Positions 32,501-39,892 of a stretch of 64,000 nucleotides of DNA are shown one piece after another. The position numbers and the translations under genes are program-made. The notes under the pieces were generated by a model. It was not told the DNA's origin. It searched no databases and saw nothing but the letters and a program-made list of their open reading frames with translations. The DNA lies in the NCBI GenBank assembly GCA_947589215.1, contig CANQCL010000001.1, forward strand, positions 124,001-188,000, given 5' to 3'. This stretch comes from an uncultured Clostridia bacterium. Lineage in GTDB: Bacteria; Bacillota; Clostridia; Oscillospirales; Ruminococcaceae. The first letter of the stretch is position 1. Each line of letters begins with the position of its first letter.

Positions 32501-33336
32501 TTTTGTTCACTTTTTTCAGCTTTTAATTTCTTAATTCGTTTGTCGTCTACTGAAATAACGGTAAACTTAACTCCGCCATACTCCACGACCGGTTTTTCAT
32601 TTTCATTTGGTATTCTGCCCAAAAGATTTATTACAAATCCGCCTATGGTATCGCAGCCGTTATCCTCCGGAAGCTCTATACCAAGCTCATCGGCAACGTC
32701 CTCAGTATCTGATGTGCCTAAAATCTCGTAGACGTTTTGAGACACCTGCTGTATCTCCTCAAGCTCGTTGTCATACTCGTCCTGAATATTTCCCACAATA
32801 GCCTCAAGCAGATCCTCCATCGTTACAAGACCTGCCGTTCCGCCGTATTCGTCAACTGCAACGGCTATCTGTATCTTTTGAGATGTGAAAATTTCAAACA
32901 ATTCATAACAATGATTGGTTTCAGGAATAAACTTTATCTCCCTCAAAAATTCTGAGATACTGTGCTTTGCGGGATTTTCGTCAAATATAAGCGTGAGCAG
33001 ATCCTTTGCGTAAACAACTCCGCAAATATTGTCTATAGTCTCCTCATAAACAGGTATACGGGAAACGCCATTTTCAATTATGAGAGATACGGCGTCTTTT
33101 AAACCGCTGTTTAACTCAACTGCCGTTATATCCGTCCTGTGCGTCATAACGTCTCTGACCTCTATATCGTCAAACTCAAATATATTGCTTATCATTTCCT
33201 TTTGACTGTCGTCAATATCATCTGCGTCTTCGCCGTTTAATATCTCCATAATTTCATCTTCGGTAAAAGAGCCGTTCTTTCTCTTACCGAATATCTTTGA
33301 AAATAATCCTCCTGTTTGCCCCGCTGAGTCGTCCAT
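32485..33336 (-). CDS. CorC/HlyC-type tandem CBS-domain protein
   Basis: 283 residues without membrane segments. An N-terminal acidic region is followed by two CBS domains (EVRDVMTHRTDITAVELNS, about 60-120, and EFLREIKFIPETN, about 125-190, with VAVDEYGGTAGLVTMEDLLE), then a C-terminal transporter-associated (CorC_HlyC) domain with EVLGTSD-like ILGTSDTEDVADELG. Soluble CorC proteins are linked to Mg2+/Co2+ efflux and are often wrongly called hemolysins. No CNNM membrane domain is attached. Confidence 0.92.
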   Translation of the reverse strand: MDDSAGQTGGLFSKIFGKRKNGSFTEDEIMEILNGEDADDIDDSQKEMISNIFEFDDIEVRDVMTHRTDITAVELNSGLKDAVSLIIENGVSRIPVYEETIDNICGVVYAKDLLTLIFDENPAKHSISEFLREIKFIPETNHCYELFEIFTSQKIQIAVAVDEYGGTAGLVTMEDLLEAIVGNIQDEYDNELEEIQQVSQNVYEILGTSDTEDVADELGIELPEDNGCDTIGGFVINLLGRIPNENEKPVVEYGGVKFTVISVDDKRIKKLKAEKSEQKEKDA

Positions 33337-33486
33337 TTAAGTAATCATATCCTTTCGAGATTAGTTTTATTTTTCAATTACATATTAACCTATTAATCCT
33401 AAGATGTCAAGACATCTTTGTAGGTAAGTTTTTGAATCTTGCTTCTAAATGCTTGACAAAATAAAATAATATGTTATAATATAAAT

Positions 33487-33592
33487 ATAAAAGAGAGTAC
33501 TGCACATGGCAAATTAATGCCGAGGCGGTTACTCCCCAGTTTGGTTATGAACAACCGTATCCCGGAAAGATAGGCGGTTGTTCTTTTTTATT
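33487..33592 (+). ncRNA. Antisense RNA of module E
   Basis: Predicted about 105-nt RNA from the plus promoter to the T run after 33583. Contains GAGGCGGTTACTCCCC with the CTCCC anti-Shine-Dalgarno motif. Confidence 0.6.
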
Positions 33593-33607
33593 TATATAAA
33601 AAAGCTT

Positions 33608-33772
33608 CTAATTTTTCTTATTAAATATAAGAAAAGCTAGAGTGATAACGCTGATAAGAATATTACCTATAATGCTATCCGATGTTTTGTGTGGTTTTGC
33701 AAAGCAAAATTTCGGACATTGTCCGAAAAGCACAAAACTCGTATTTGAAAATCGCAGATTTTCAAATTTCAC
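33608..33772 (-). CDS. Toxin-like peptide with in-frame palindrome insertion, module E
   Basis: GTG start inside GGGGGGTGAAA; 54 residues, near-identical to the module D product (Arg to His at one position). The palindrome run lies at about 33695-33767. The third-position and silent changes relative to D (for example CTG for CTT) keep the frame open, which argues for some constraint or recent copying. Confidence 0.5.
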   Translation of the reverse strand: MKFENLRFSNTSFVLFGQCPKFCFAKPHKTSDSIIGNILISVITLAFLIFNKKN

Positions 33773-33921
33773 CCCCCTTTCGGGGAGAAACCGCTTGCCT
33801 TTTTATGTACAGCACTCTCTAATGAACATTATAAAATAAAATAAATAATTTGTCAAATAATAAAGAATTTTAAGACTTCTTAATTCTATATATCTTAATT
33901 AATTCCATTTTCCATTATCAA

Positions 33922-34116
33922 TCATCCATTATTTTTATCTCTTTCCATAGCTTCATCAACCGCCCGATTAAGAAACTTGTTTAGAGAGCCATCATAATCC
34001 TTTGCGTGTTTTGAAATTATTTCCCTTTTACCTTTTGGTACTCGCATATCAATCCTATCATAGTGATTTTTAACATACTTCTTTGTAGCTTTTTTCTGAG
34101 CTTTACTAACCGGCAT
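33922..34116 (-). CDS. Arc-type ribbon-helix-helix small protein
   Basis: 64 residues: basic N-terminus (SKAQKKATKKYVKNHYDRI), beta strand DMRVPKG, helices KREIISKHAKDYDG and SLNKFLNRAVDEAMERDK. Matches the RHH proteins that ride on conjugative elements and prophages of gut clostridia. RBS AAGGTGG precedes the ATG. It follows the XRE gene by 22 bp on the same strand and lies beside module E, so it belongs to a small accessory locus. Regulator or antitoxin; no toxin partner recognised. Confidence 0.75.
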   Translation of the reverse strand: MPVSKAQKKATKKYVKNHYDRIDMRVPKGKREIISKHAKDYDGSLNKFLNRAVDEAMERDKNNG

Positions 34117-34137
34117 ACTATACCACCTTATATCCGT

Positions 34138-34344
34138 CTAATCTTCCCTATACTCTAAAATATCACCTATATCACATTCAAGCAAACTGCAAAGCTTTGA
34201 TAGGACAGCATAAGATACACTTTTGTTGTGCCTTAATCGTTGCAATGTAGCTTCTCCTAATATTTTTTCTTTTCTTAAACGTGATGTATTATAGCCTTTT
34301 GCTTTTAATTCTGCTAAAACATTAATTTTATAATTAATAGACAT
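34138..34344 (-). CDS. XRE-family (HTH_26-like) regulator
   Basis: 68 residues from the ATG at 34344 (CAGGTG upstream); a longer in-frame start at 34422 has no ribosome site and would cover the operator. HTH: INVLAELKAKGYNTSRLRKE, KILGEATLQRLRHNKS, VSYAVLSKLCSLLECDIGDI. Such regulators are common in ICE and plasmid control regions. Divergent from the small gene at 34493, with repeated TTCACTAGATTA operators between them. Confidence 0.85.
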   Translation of the reverse strand: MSINYKINVLAELKAKGYNTSRLRKEKILGEATLQRLRHNKSVSYAVLSKLCSLLECDIGDILEYRED

Positions 34345-34368
34345 ACAGTCAAACACCTGCCTTAACAA

Positions 34369-34459
34369 TTTCACTAGATTAGTGTGTAAAATAAACAATA
34401 ATCTATTCGAAAATTTGTTCAATATTACACATTGATTTTCACTAGATTATAGTGTATAA
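34369..34459. promoter_or_regulatory. Direct-repeat operators in the XRE divergent region
   Basis: TTTCACTAGATTAGTGTGTA (from 34369) and TTTCACTAGATTATAGTGTA (from 34437) are near-identical, each with an internal CACTA/TAGTG inverted repeat. The second overlaps a plausible -10 (TATAAT, 34454-34459) for the plus-strand gene, so binding there would repress it. Confidence 0.7.
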
Positions 34460-34492
34460 TTTAAATAAATCAAATTAAAGGAAGTGACATCA

Positions 34493-34705
34493 ATGAAAAA
34501 AAAGTTTAGAGCTATTCATTTAGTGGATTTTGAAGAAGTAATGAAAGAGGCTGAAATGTTATCAGGACTCGCTCAGGTATGCTTATTAAGCTATATCAAT
34601 TCATTTGAAGACGACGTTTTTAGAGGAGCGTTTGAATGTTTAGCTTATGAAGCCACAAAATTAAGCGAACATTGTAATGAACTTATGCAAGAAGCGGAAG
34701 AATGA
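34493..34705 (+). CDS. Small acidic protein of unknown function in RHH/XRE locus
   Basis: 70 residues from the ATG at 34493 (AAAGGAAG 8 nt upstream; the GTG at 34484 overlaps that site). KKKFRAIHLVDFEEVMKEAE then helices with hydrophobic spacing (LSGLAQVCLLSYINSFEDD, CLAYEATKLSEHCNELMQEA). No signal peptide, membrane segment or known motif. Under the divergent XRE operators. Family not recognised. Confidence 0.6.
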   Translation: MKKKFRAIHLVDFEEVMKEAEMLSGLAQVCLLSYINSFEDDVFRGAFECLAYEATKLSEHCNELMQEAEE

Positions 34706-34714
34706 TTTATTACA

Positions 34715-34863
34715 GCAATAATTATCCATTGTCAATTATCAATTATTTCTACCCGCCGTTGCACAAACTATAACATTTATCAAAATATCCAAAGACGACT
34801 GAACCACCGGCGGCTCGCCGGTCTTGCCTCTTGCTTCTTGCCTCTTGTCTCTAATATCCTAGC
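34715..34863. repeat. Most complete composite intergenic repeat
   Basis: In order: ATTATCCATTGTCAATTATC tract, CCCGCCGTTGCACAAACTAT, AACATTTATC, the CCACCGGCGGCTCGCCGGTC palindrome and TTGCCTCTTGCTTCTTGCCT. Its right end reaches the araD stop codon. Confidence 0.75.
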
Positions 34864-35574
34864 TCACCCTTGCTGACCATAGTAAGCGTTTTCGCCGTGC
34901 TTTCTAAAAAAGTGCTTGTCCAAAAGCTGCTGCTGCATTTTAAGGGTAGTTGTCTCCTTTTTATACGCAAGCATCTCCGTATGCCATGCCATAAAGGCGA
35001 TCTCTTCGAGTATTACCGCCTTTTCAACAGCCGATATCGCATCGTCACCCCAGAGAAACGGTCCGTGAGAGTGTACAAGGCAAGCGTTCATTCTTGAAGG
35101 GCTTGTCCTGTGTGAAACAAAAGTCTCTACAATAACACGTCCTGTGTTTCTCTCATATTCAGAGGAGATCTCCTCTTCGGTCATTTTTCTTGTTATAGGA
35201 ATTGCTCCGTAAAAGTAGTCGGCGTGAGTTGTACCGTAAGCGCTTATGCTCTTACCTGCCTGCGCCCATATTGTCGCCCATCTCGAGTGAGTGTGGACAA
35301 CGGCGTTTGCATTCGAGAAGTTCTTATAAATCTCAAGATGCGTTGGCATATCAGAGCTGGGCTTTAAGCTTCCCTCAACTATGTTGCCCCTTAAATCGCA
35401 GACAACCATTTTATCAGGCGAAAGATCTTCATAAGCAACTCCGCTGGGCTTTATCGCAAACAGACCCTTATCACGGTCTATTTCTGATACGTTGCCCCAA
35501 GTAGAGATAACAAGCTTATTCTCGGGAAGCATCATATTTGCACGGTAAACTCTTTCCTTTAATTCCTCTAACAT
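34864..35574 (-). CDS. araD: L-ribulose-5-phosphate 4-epimerase
   Basis: 236 residues, class II aldolase/epimerase fold: NKLVISTWGNVSEIDRDKGL, IKPSGVAYEDLSPDKMVVCD, SSDMPTHLEIYKNFSNANAV, zinc ligands VVHTHSRWATIWAQAG (His95, His97) and ACLVHSHGPFLWGDD (His171). Converts L-ribulose-5-P to D-xylulose-5-P. It starts 1 bp after the araB stop (TAA T ATG). The substrate-opening isomerase gene araA is not adjacent. Confidence 0.95.
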   Translation of the reverse strand: MLEELKERVYRANMMLPENKLVISTWGNVSEIDRDKGLFAIKPSGVAYEDLSPDKMVVCDLRGNIVEGSLKPSSDMPTHLEIYKNFSNANAVVHTHSRWATIWAQAGKSISAYGTTHADYFYGAIPITRKMTEEEISSEYERNTGRVIVETFVSHRTSPSRMNACLVHSHGPFLWGDDAISAVEKAVILEEIAFMAWHTEMLAYKKETTTLKMQQQLLDKHFFRKHGENAYYGQQG

Positions 35575-35575
35575 A

Positions 35576-37243
35576 TTATTTATCCCCTTCGGATCTTATT
35601 TTCTTGAGCGTTTTCATAACATTGTTTTCTCCTCTGCCGAAATAGTCGTGCAGTTTTTTATACTCAGCATAAAGCTTATCATAAACCTCTGCGTTTTCTT
35701 TTATCGGAGAGTAGTATTTTTCCTTTACCTTGCCAAGCTTTCGTGCGGCTTCAAAAACACTGTCGTAACCGCCGTTTTCTTTTCCTGCCGCAACACTCGC
35801 AAAAATTGCGCTTCCCAGCGCAGGGCCCTGAGCCGAGCCCGCAATTTTTACAGGCATATTCAGAACGTCGCTGTAAATTTGCATAGCCATTTGGTTTTTA
35901 ACAGCTATGCCTCCGCTTGCGTAAAACTCCTCAACTTCAACTCCGTTATCCCGGAAATTCTCTACTATCATTCTGGTTCCGTATGCTGTGGCTTCAATCA
36001 AAGCTCGGTACATCTCCTCAGGCTTAGTTGAAAGCGTCATACCTAGCATACAGCCTGTCAAATCAGCGTCAACAAGCACCGAGCGGTTTCCGTTCCACCA
36101 GTCAAGAGCCAGCAGACCGCTTTCGCCTGCTCTTTGCTTTTCAGCCAGAGACGTCAGATACTGATGAATGTCCATACCTTTTGCTTTTGCCTCTATATGA
36201 TAGCTTTCGGGAACGCAGTTGTCAACCAGCCACGCAAAATGGTCGCCCACGCAGGACTGACCTGCCTCATAACCGAAAAGTCCCGGCATAACACCGTCCT
36301 CAACGACTCCGCACATTCCCGGAATCTGCTTTTCCTCCTCGCCCATAAGAATGTGGCAGGTTGAAGTTCCGATAATAGCGAGCATTTTCTTAGGACCGTC
36401 TATCGAAACAGACGGAACGCACACGTGTGCGTCAACATTACCTATACAAACGACCGTACCCTCTGAAAGACCTGTTTTCTCTGCAAATTCAGAAGTGATA
36501 GTTCCAGCCCTTTCTCCAAGCGGAGTTATCACCGTTCCCAGCTTTTCCTCAACGCAGTTTTCAAGCATAGGATCAAGAGCCTTAAAAAACTCTTTTGACG
36601 GGTAGCCCTTGCGCTTATTCCAAATTGCCTTATAGCCCGCCGTGCAAGAATTTCTCGTTTCATTTCCCGTCATCATCCAGACTATCCAGTCGGCGGCTTC
36701 TATCCACCTGTCCATTGCGCTGTAGATCTCAGGCGCTTCGTCGCATATCTGCATAAGCTTTGGTATTGCCCACTCGCTCGAAATTTTTCCGCCGTAGTTT
36801 TTTAGCCACTCTTCTCCTCTTTGTTCGGCAATATCATTCAGCCGATTAGCCTCATACTGTGCAGCGTGGTGTTTCCACAGCTTTACCCATGAATGAGGAT
36901 TGTGTTTATACTCGTCTAAAAAGCAAAGAGGTGTTCCGTCCGCTTTGCAGGGAATCATAGTACAAGCCGTGAAATCAGTGCCTATTGCGGCTATATCCTT
37001 TGGGTCCACACCGCTTGATTTTATTACATCAGGAATTGTTTGATACAAAACCTCTAAATAATCCATCGGATGCTGAAGCGCATAGTCGCTGTCCAGCTTT
37101 TCACCGCTTGGCAATTCTTTGTCCATAACGCCGTGAGGGTACTCATATACTGACGAAGCCATCTCTTCACCGCTTGATATATCAAGCAGCAAAGCTCTGC
37201 CCGACAGAGAACCAAAATCTATTCCTATAGTGTACTTTCCCAT
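35576..37243 (-). CDS. araB: Ribulokinase
   Basis: 555 residues, FGGY carbohydrate kinase: [20 protein letters not shown] (phosphate-1), [45 protein letters not shown] (phosphate-2), [13 protein letters not shown] and [20 protein letters not shown] (adenosine). It phosphorylates L-ribulose. Transcribed divergently from the VanY-like gene; a minus promoter TTGATT/TACAAT lies upstream. With araD it forms a two-gene arabinose unit, which fits life on plant arabinoxylan. Confidence 0.96.
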   Translation of the reverse strand: MGKYTIGIDFGSLSGRALLLDISSGEEMASSVYEYPHGVMDKELPSGEKLDSDYALQHPMDYLEVLYQTIPDVIKSSGVDPKDIAAIGTDFTACTMIPCKADGTPLCFLDEYKHNPHSWVKLWKHHAAQYEANRLNDIAEQRGEEWLKNYGGKISSEWAIPKLMQICDEAPEIYSAMDRWIEAADWIVWMMTGNETRNSCTAGYKAIWNKRKGYPSKEFFKALDPMLENCVEEKLGTVITPLGERAGTITSEFAEKTGLSEGTVVCIGNVDAHVCVPSVSIDGPKKMLAIIGTSTCHILMGEEEKQIPGMCGVVEDGVMPGLFGYEAGQSCVGDHFAWLVDNCVPESYHIEAKAKGMDIHQYLTSLAEKQRAGESGLLALDWWNGNRSVLVDADLTGCMLGMTLSTKPEEMYRALIEATAYGTRMIVENFRDNGVEVEEFYASGGIAVKNQMAMQIYSDVLNMPVKIAGSAQGPALGSAIFASVAAGKENGGYDSVFEAARKLGKVKEKYYSPIKENAEVYDKLYAEYKKLHDYFGRGENNVMKTLKKIRSEGDK

Positions 37244-37303
37244 ATTACCTTTCCTTTATGATAAAATATCAAACTTTCCGAACCACTGCTTAAAATTTAG
37301 TAA

Positions 37304-37332
37304 TATTGTATCATACTGTTAAGCTTAAATCA
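37304..37332 (-). promoter_or_regulatory. araB promoter
   Basis: TTGATT and TACAAT with 17-bp spacing on the minus strand, about 60 bp upstream of the araB ATG. A plus-strand TACAAT at 37378-37383 with TGGACT 17 bp before it would serve the divergent gene. Confidence 0.6.
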
Positions 37333-37416
37333 ATATGTTATCCAAAATTAGTTATGGACTTAACCAATAAGTTGTGATACAATATACTTCAAACTACATA
37401 AAAAGGAATATTAAGA

Positions 37417-38112
37417 ATGAAAAGAATAATAATTGTATTTATATCTGCCGCCTTACTGCTTTTAATTTCAGGATGCGGTAAAAACAACATTACAGAATCG
37501 TCTATGTCAGCCGCTGATTCAACTGCTGATTCATCGTCAACGGTAGAACAGCCTGCTGTTAAGGCTATGGCTAAAGCACATTCAACCGAGATCATTGATG
37601 GAGTAACTTATATAGACGGAATTTTAATTGTAAATAAAACGTATTCTTTGCCTAAAGATTATAATTACGGTCTAACTGACGAAACGCTTGAATCTTTTAA
37701 TAAAATGAAGAAAGCGGCGGCTAAGGATAACATTTCTCTAGAGATAGCGTCCGGTTTCAGAAGCTATGAGGAGCAGGAGACGCTGTATAAAGAATATTCT
37801 GCCGAGAACGGTCAGAAGGAAGCGGACACGTACTCAGCCAGAGCGGGATATTCTGAGCACCAGTCGGGTCTGGCGATAGACGTAAACGGAGCAGATTTTA
37901 GTATGGTCGGGCAAAAGGATATGAAGTGGCTTGAAAAGCACTGTTCTGAATACGGATTTATAATTCGTTTCCCAAAGGGGAAAGAAAACATTACCGGATA
38001 CAGCTACGAACCTTGGCATATCAGATATGTCGGCAAGAAAACAGCAAAGGAAATAAAAAAGCAGGGTGTGTGCCTTGAGGAATATCTGGGTGTAGACTCG
38101 GAATATAAATAA
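37417..38112 (+). CDS. D-Ala-D-Ala carboxypeptidase, VanY/LAS family lipoprotein
   Basis: 231 residues. Lipoprotein signal: basic start, hydrophobic stretch and lipobox LISGCGK (Cys20). A Ser/Thr-rich linker follows, then the VanY domain (about 70-225) with ASGFRSYEEQETLYKEYS, zinc ligands in SEHQSGLAIDVNG (SxHxxGxAxD) and EPWHIRYVG (WHxR). Trims the terminal D-Ala of muropeptides. Such lipoproteins can tune cross-linking or vancomycin response; no van regulator or ligase is nearby. Confidence 0.93.
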   Translation: MKRIIIVFISAALLLLISGCGKNNITESSMSAADSTADSSSTVEQPAVKAMAKAHSTEIIDGVTYIDGILIVNKTYSLPKDYNYGLTDETLESFNKMKKAAAKDNISLEIASGFRSYEEQETLYKEYSAENGQKEADTYSARAGYSEHQSGLAIDVNGADFSMVGQKDMKWLEKHCSEYGFIIRFPKGKENITGYSYEPWHIRYVGKKTAKEIKKQGVCLEEYLGVDSEYK

Positions 38113-38244
38113 AAGCAAAAGCAGTGAGCTAATTGCCTTACCGTTCGTCTCTATTTGACAAACTATTTATTTTGTTTTATAATGTGCATAAGAGAGTACT
38201 GTACATGAACGGTAGACGGTTTCTCCCCGAAAGGGGGTGATAAT

Positions 38245-38334
38245 ATGGTATCATATTATGAATTATTTTCATTCATTAGCATGATAACCGAAATTATCAC
38301 TCTAGCTTTTCTTATATTTAATAAGAAAAATTAG
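38245..38334 (+). CDS. Small hydrophobic toxin-like peptide, module F
   Basis: 29 residues: MVSYYELFSFISMITEIITL then AFLIFNKKN. RBS AAAGGGGGTGAT in a CTCCCC-GAAA-GGGGG hairpin. The start resembles module A, the end is that of D and E. Confidence 0.7.
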   Translation: MVSYYELFSFISMITEIITLAFLIFNKKN

Positions 38335-38346
38335 AAGCTTTTTTAC

Positions 38347-38458
38347 ATAAATAAAAAAGAACAACCGCCACTCTCCAAAGGTCGGTTGTTCTTATAACAA
38401 TACTTTGGAAGAGACCGCCAAGGCAATTTAATTGCCCATGTGCAGTACTCTCTTTTAT
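38347..38458 (-). ncRNA. Antisense RNA of module F
   Basis: Predicted about 110-nt RNA from the minus promoter to the T run left of 38357. Carries GGGCAATTAAATTGCC and GGCGGTCTCTTCC; here the anti-Shine-Dalgarno motif is CTCTTCC, weaker than in other copies. Confidence 0.6.
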
Positions 38459-38514
38459 ATTTATATTATAACATATATTTTTAATGTGTCAAGCATTTAT
38501 ATGCAAAAACTTAT

Positions 38515-38638
38515 TCTTTTCACAAAGTTCTAACAGTAAATATCTTGTCTCTTGCCTCTAAGCTTCTTGCTTCTTATAGCCCAAAGGCGGCACTGTGTGC
38601 AGGGATCACCTCTGTCGGCTCGCCGGTTTTGCCTCTAG
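38515..38638. repeat. Composite intergenic repeat upstream of the FemX-like gene
   Basis: Contains TCACAAAGTTCTAACAG, TCTTGTCTCTTGCCTCTAAG, CTTCTTGCTTCTTATAGCCC, AAAGGCGGCACTGTGTGCAG and GTCGGCTCGCCGGTTTTGCC. It ends exactly at the -35 box of the next promoter. Confidence 0.7.
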
Positions 38639-38667
38639 TTGATTTTTTTCTTTGTATAGTGTATAAT
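38639..38667 (+). promoter_or_regulatory. Promoter of the FemX-like gene
   Basis: TTGATT (38639-38644) and TATAAT (38662-38667), 17-bp spacing. The -35 box directly follows a CTTGCCTCTAG-type repeat end. Confidence 0.7.
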
Positions 38668-38713
38668 GTGGTAAAGTTAAAAGCAAAGAATAATAAAGGT
38701 GGGAATTTAAAAC

Positions 38714-39808
38714 TTGGAGATACTTGATAAAAATAATGCCGAGCAATGCAGTGAGTACGAAGCGTTTGCAAGTACGGATAAAAACGGAGTTTTTTTGCAG
38801 TCTCTTAACTGGACAAAGGTAAAGGACAACTGGGGTTGGGATGCTGTAATTTCAAGGGACTCAAACGGCAAAATACAAGGAACTTGTCTTGTGCTTATAA
38901 AGAAAATACCTATTTTCGGCTGTTCGTTTCTATACGCTTCTCACGGTCCTGTATGCGATTACCACAACAAGGACGTTCTTGAGGACCTGTTTGAGGGTAT
39001 AAAGGTTCTAGCCAAAAAGCACAACTGCTATGAGTTTATGTGGGATCCGTGCTTTTCTGAAAAAGATGAAAAGGCAAAGAACATTCTTAAAGAAATGGGA
39101 TTTTCGCATATTGAAAACGCTCCTGAGCTTTCAACCATTCAGGCGAGAAACAACTATATGCTGTTAAATATCGAGGGCAAAACTCCTGACGAGGTTATGG
39201 CAAGCTTTCATTCAAAGTGGAGATACAATATACGTCTAGCTTCCCGTAAGGGAGTAGTGTGCAGAGCGTGCGGACCAGAGGCTATAGATGATTTCTACCC
39301 TATGATGGCTGAAACGGGTACCCGTGACGGATTTTCTATAAGACCTAAAGAATACTTCGTCAAAATGCTGACCGCACTCGGCGAAGATCATTGCAGACTG
39401 TATATGTGCTATCTTCAAAACGAGGACGGAACAGAAACTCCTGTTTCGGGGGCAATAACAACTCAGTATGCAGGTAAGACCTGCTATGTTTACGGAGCTT
39501 CTTCAAATAAGCACAGAAACGTTATGCCTAATCATCTTATGCAGTGGACTATGATACAGTGGGCTTTGGAAAACAACAATTTTATCTATGATTTTCAGGG
39601 CATACCTTTTTATACCGACGAAACCCACCCCAATTACGGCGTATACAAATTCAAAAAAGGTTTTAACGGCGAAGTCGTTACCTATGCAGGAGAGTTTTAT
39701 TATACATTTTCTCCATTCAAGAAAAAACTTGTGAACTTCTTTGAAAAAATATACAGAGGTCTCCACGAGCTTCAAAGAAGAATTAAGGTCGCAACAAGAC
39801 ATAAGTAA
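38714..39808 (+). CDS. FemX/FemAB-type aminoacyl transferase for cell-wall cross-bridge
   Basis: 364 residues from a TTG start (GGTGGG 10 nt upstream; no ATG at a suitable place). Two GNAT-like halves: VFLQSLNWTKVKDNWGWDAV and FLYASHGPVCDYHN in the first; SKWRYNIRLASRKGVVCR, GTRDGFSIRPKEYF and YVYGASSNKHRNVMPNHLMQ, then YDFQGIPFYTDE in the second, the FemAB signature GxxxxN. These enzymes add amino acids from aminoacyl-tRNA to the lipid II side chain. A single copy suggests a one-step bridge addition. Confidence 0.92.
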   Translation: MEILDKNNAEQCSEYEAFASTDKNGVFLQSLNWTKVKDNWGWDAVISRDSNGKIQGTCLVLIKKIPIFGCSFLYASHGPVCDYHNKDVLEDLFEGIKVLAKKHNCYEFMWDPCFSEKDEKAKNILKEMGFSHIENAPELSTIQARNNYMLLNIEGKTPDEVMASFHSKWRYNIRLASRKGVVCRACGPEAIDDFYPMMAETGTRDGFSIRPKEYFVKMLTALGEDHCRLYMCYLQNEDGTETPVSGAITTQYAGKTCYVYGASSNKHRNVMPNHLMQWTMIQWALENNNFIYDFQGIPFYTDETHPNYGVYKFKKGFNGEVVTYAGEFYYTFSPFKKKLVNFFEKIYRGLHELQRRIKVATRHK

Positions 39809-39818
39809 TGTCTGATAC

Positions 39819-39847
39819 TTGCATTTTATTTGTTATTTGGTTATAAT
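39819..39847 (+). promoter_or_regulatory. Promoter of the DUF1858 gene
   Basis: TTGCAT (39819-39824) and TATAAT (39842-39847) with 17-bp spacing, 45 bp upstream of the ATG. Confidence 0.7.
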
Positions 39848-39892
39848 ATAAGTGTAACAATGATAATATAAATACGAAAGGATGTATAAATT

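Larger units (their letters stand above)
33453..33856. other. Convergent type I toxin-antitoxin-like module, copy E
   Basis: Antisense promoter plus: TTGACA 33453-33458 / TATAAT 33475-33480 (16 bp). Peptide promoter minus: TTGACA 33851-33856 / TATAAT 33828-33833 (17 bp). Ends at 33492-33508 and 33805-33820. Shared terminator GAACAACCG/CGGTTGTTC (33549-33583). Has the same three-palindrome insertion as module D, but the other terminator type, so D and E are not simple copies of each other. Confidence 0.8.
38155..38492. other. Convergent type I toxin-antitoxin-like module, copy F
   Basis: Peptide promoter plus: TTGACA 38155-38160 / TATAAT 38178-38183 (17 bp). Antisense promoter minus: TTGACA 38487-38492 / TATAAT 38465-38470 (16 bp). 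Perfect ends 38191-38207 and 38437-38453. Shared terminator AAGAACAACCG/CGGTTGTTCTT (38357-38393). This is the uninterrupted relative of D and E: its peptide C-terminus is the same. Confidence 0.8.

Noticed and set aside
33642-33839. 65-codon plus-strand ORF in module E
   Set aside because: Antisense shadow of the GTG-started peptide and its palindromes, lacking a Shine-Dalgarno.
37417-38112. Vancomycin resistance cluster member vanY
   Set aside because: Only a housekeeping-type LAS carboxypeptidase lipoprotein; no vanRS, vanH, ligase or vanX nearby.
38545-38727. 60-codon plus-strand ORF before the FemX-like gene
   Set aside because: Lies wholly in dispersed repeat and the promoter; no family pattern.
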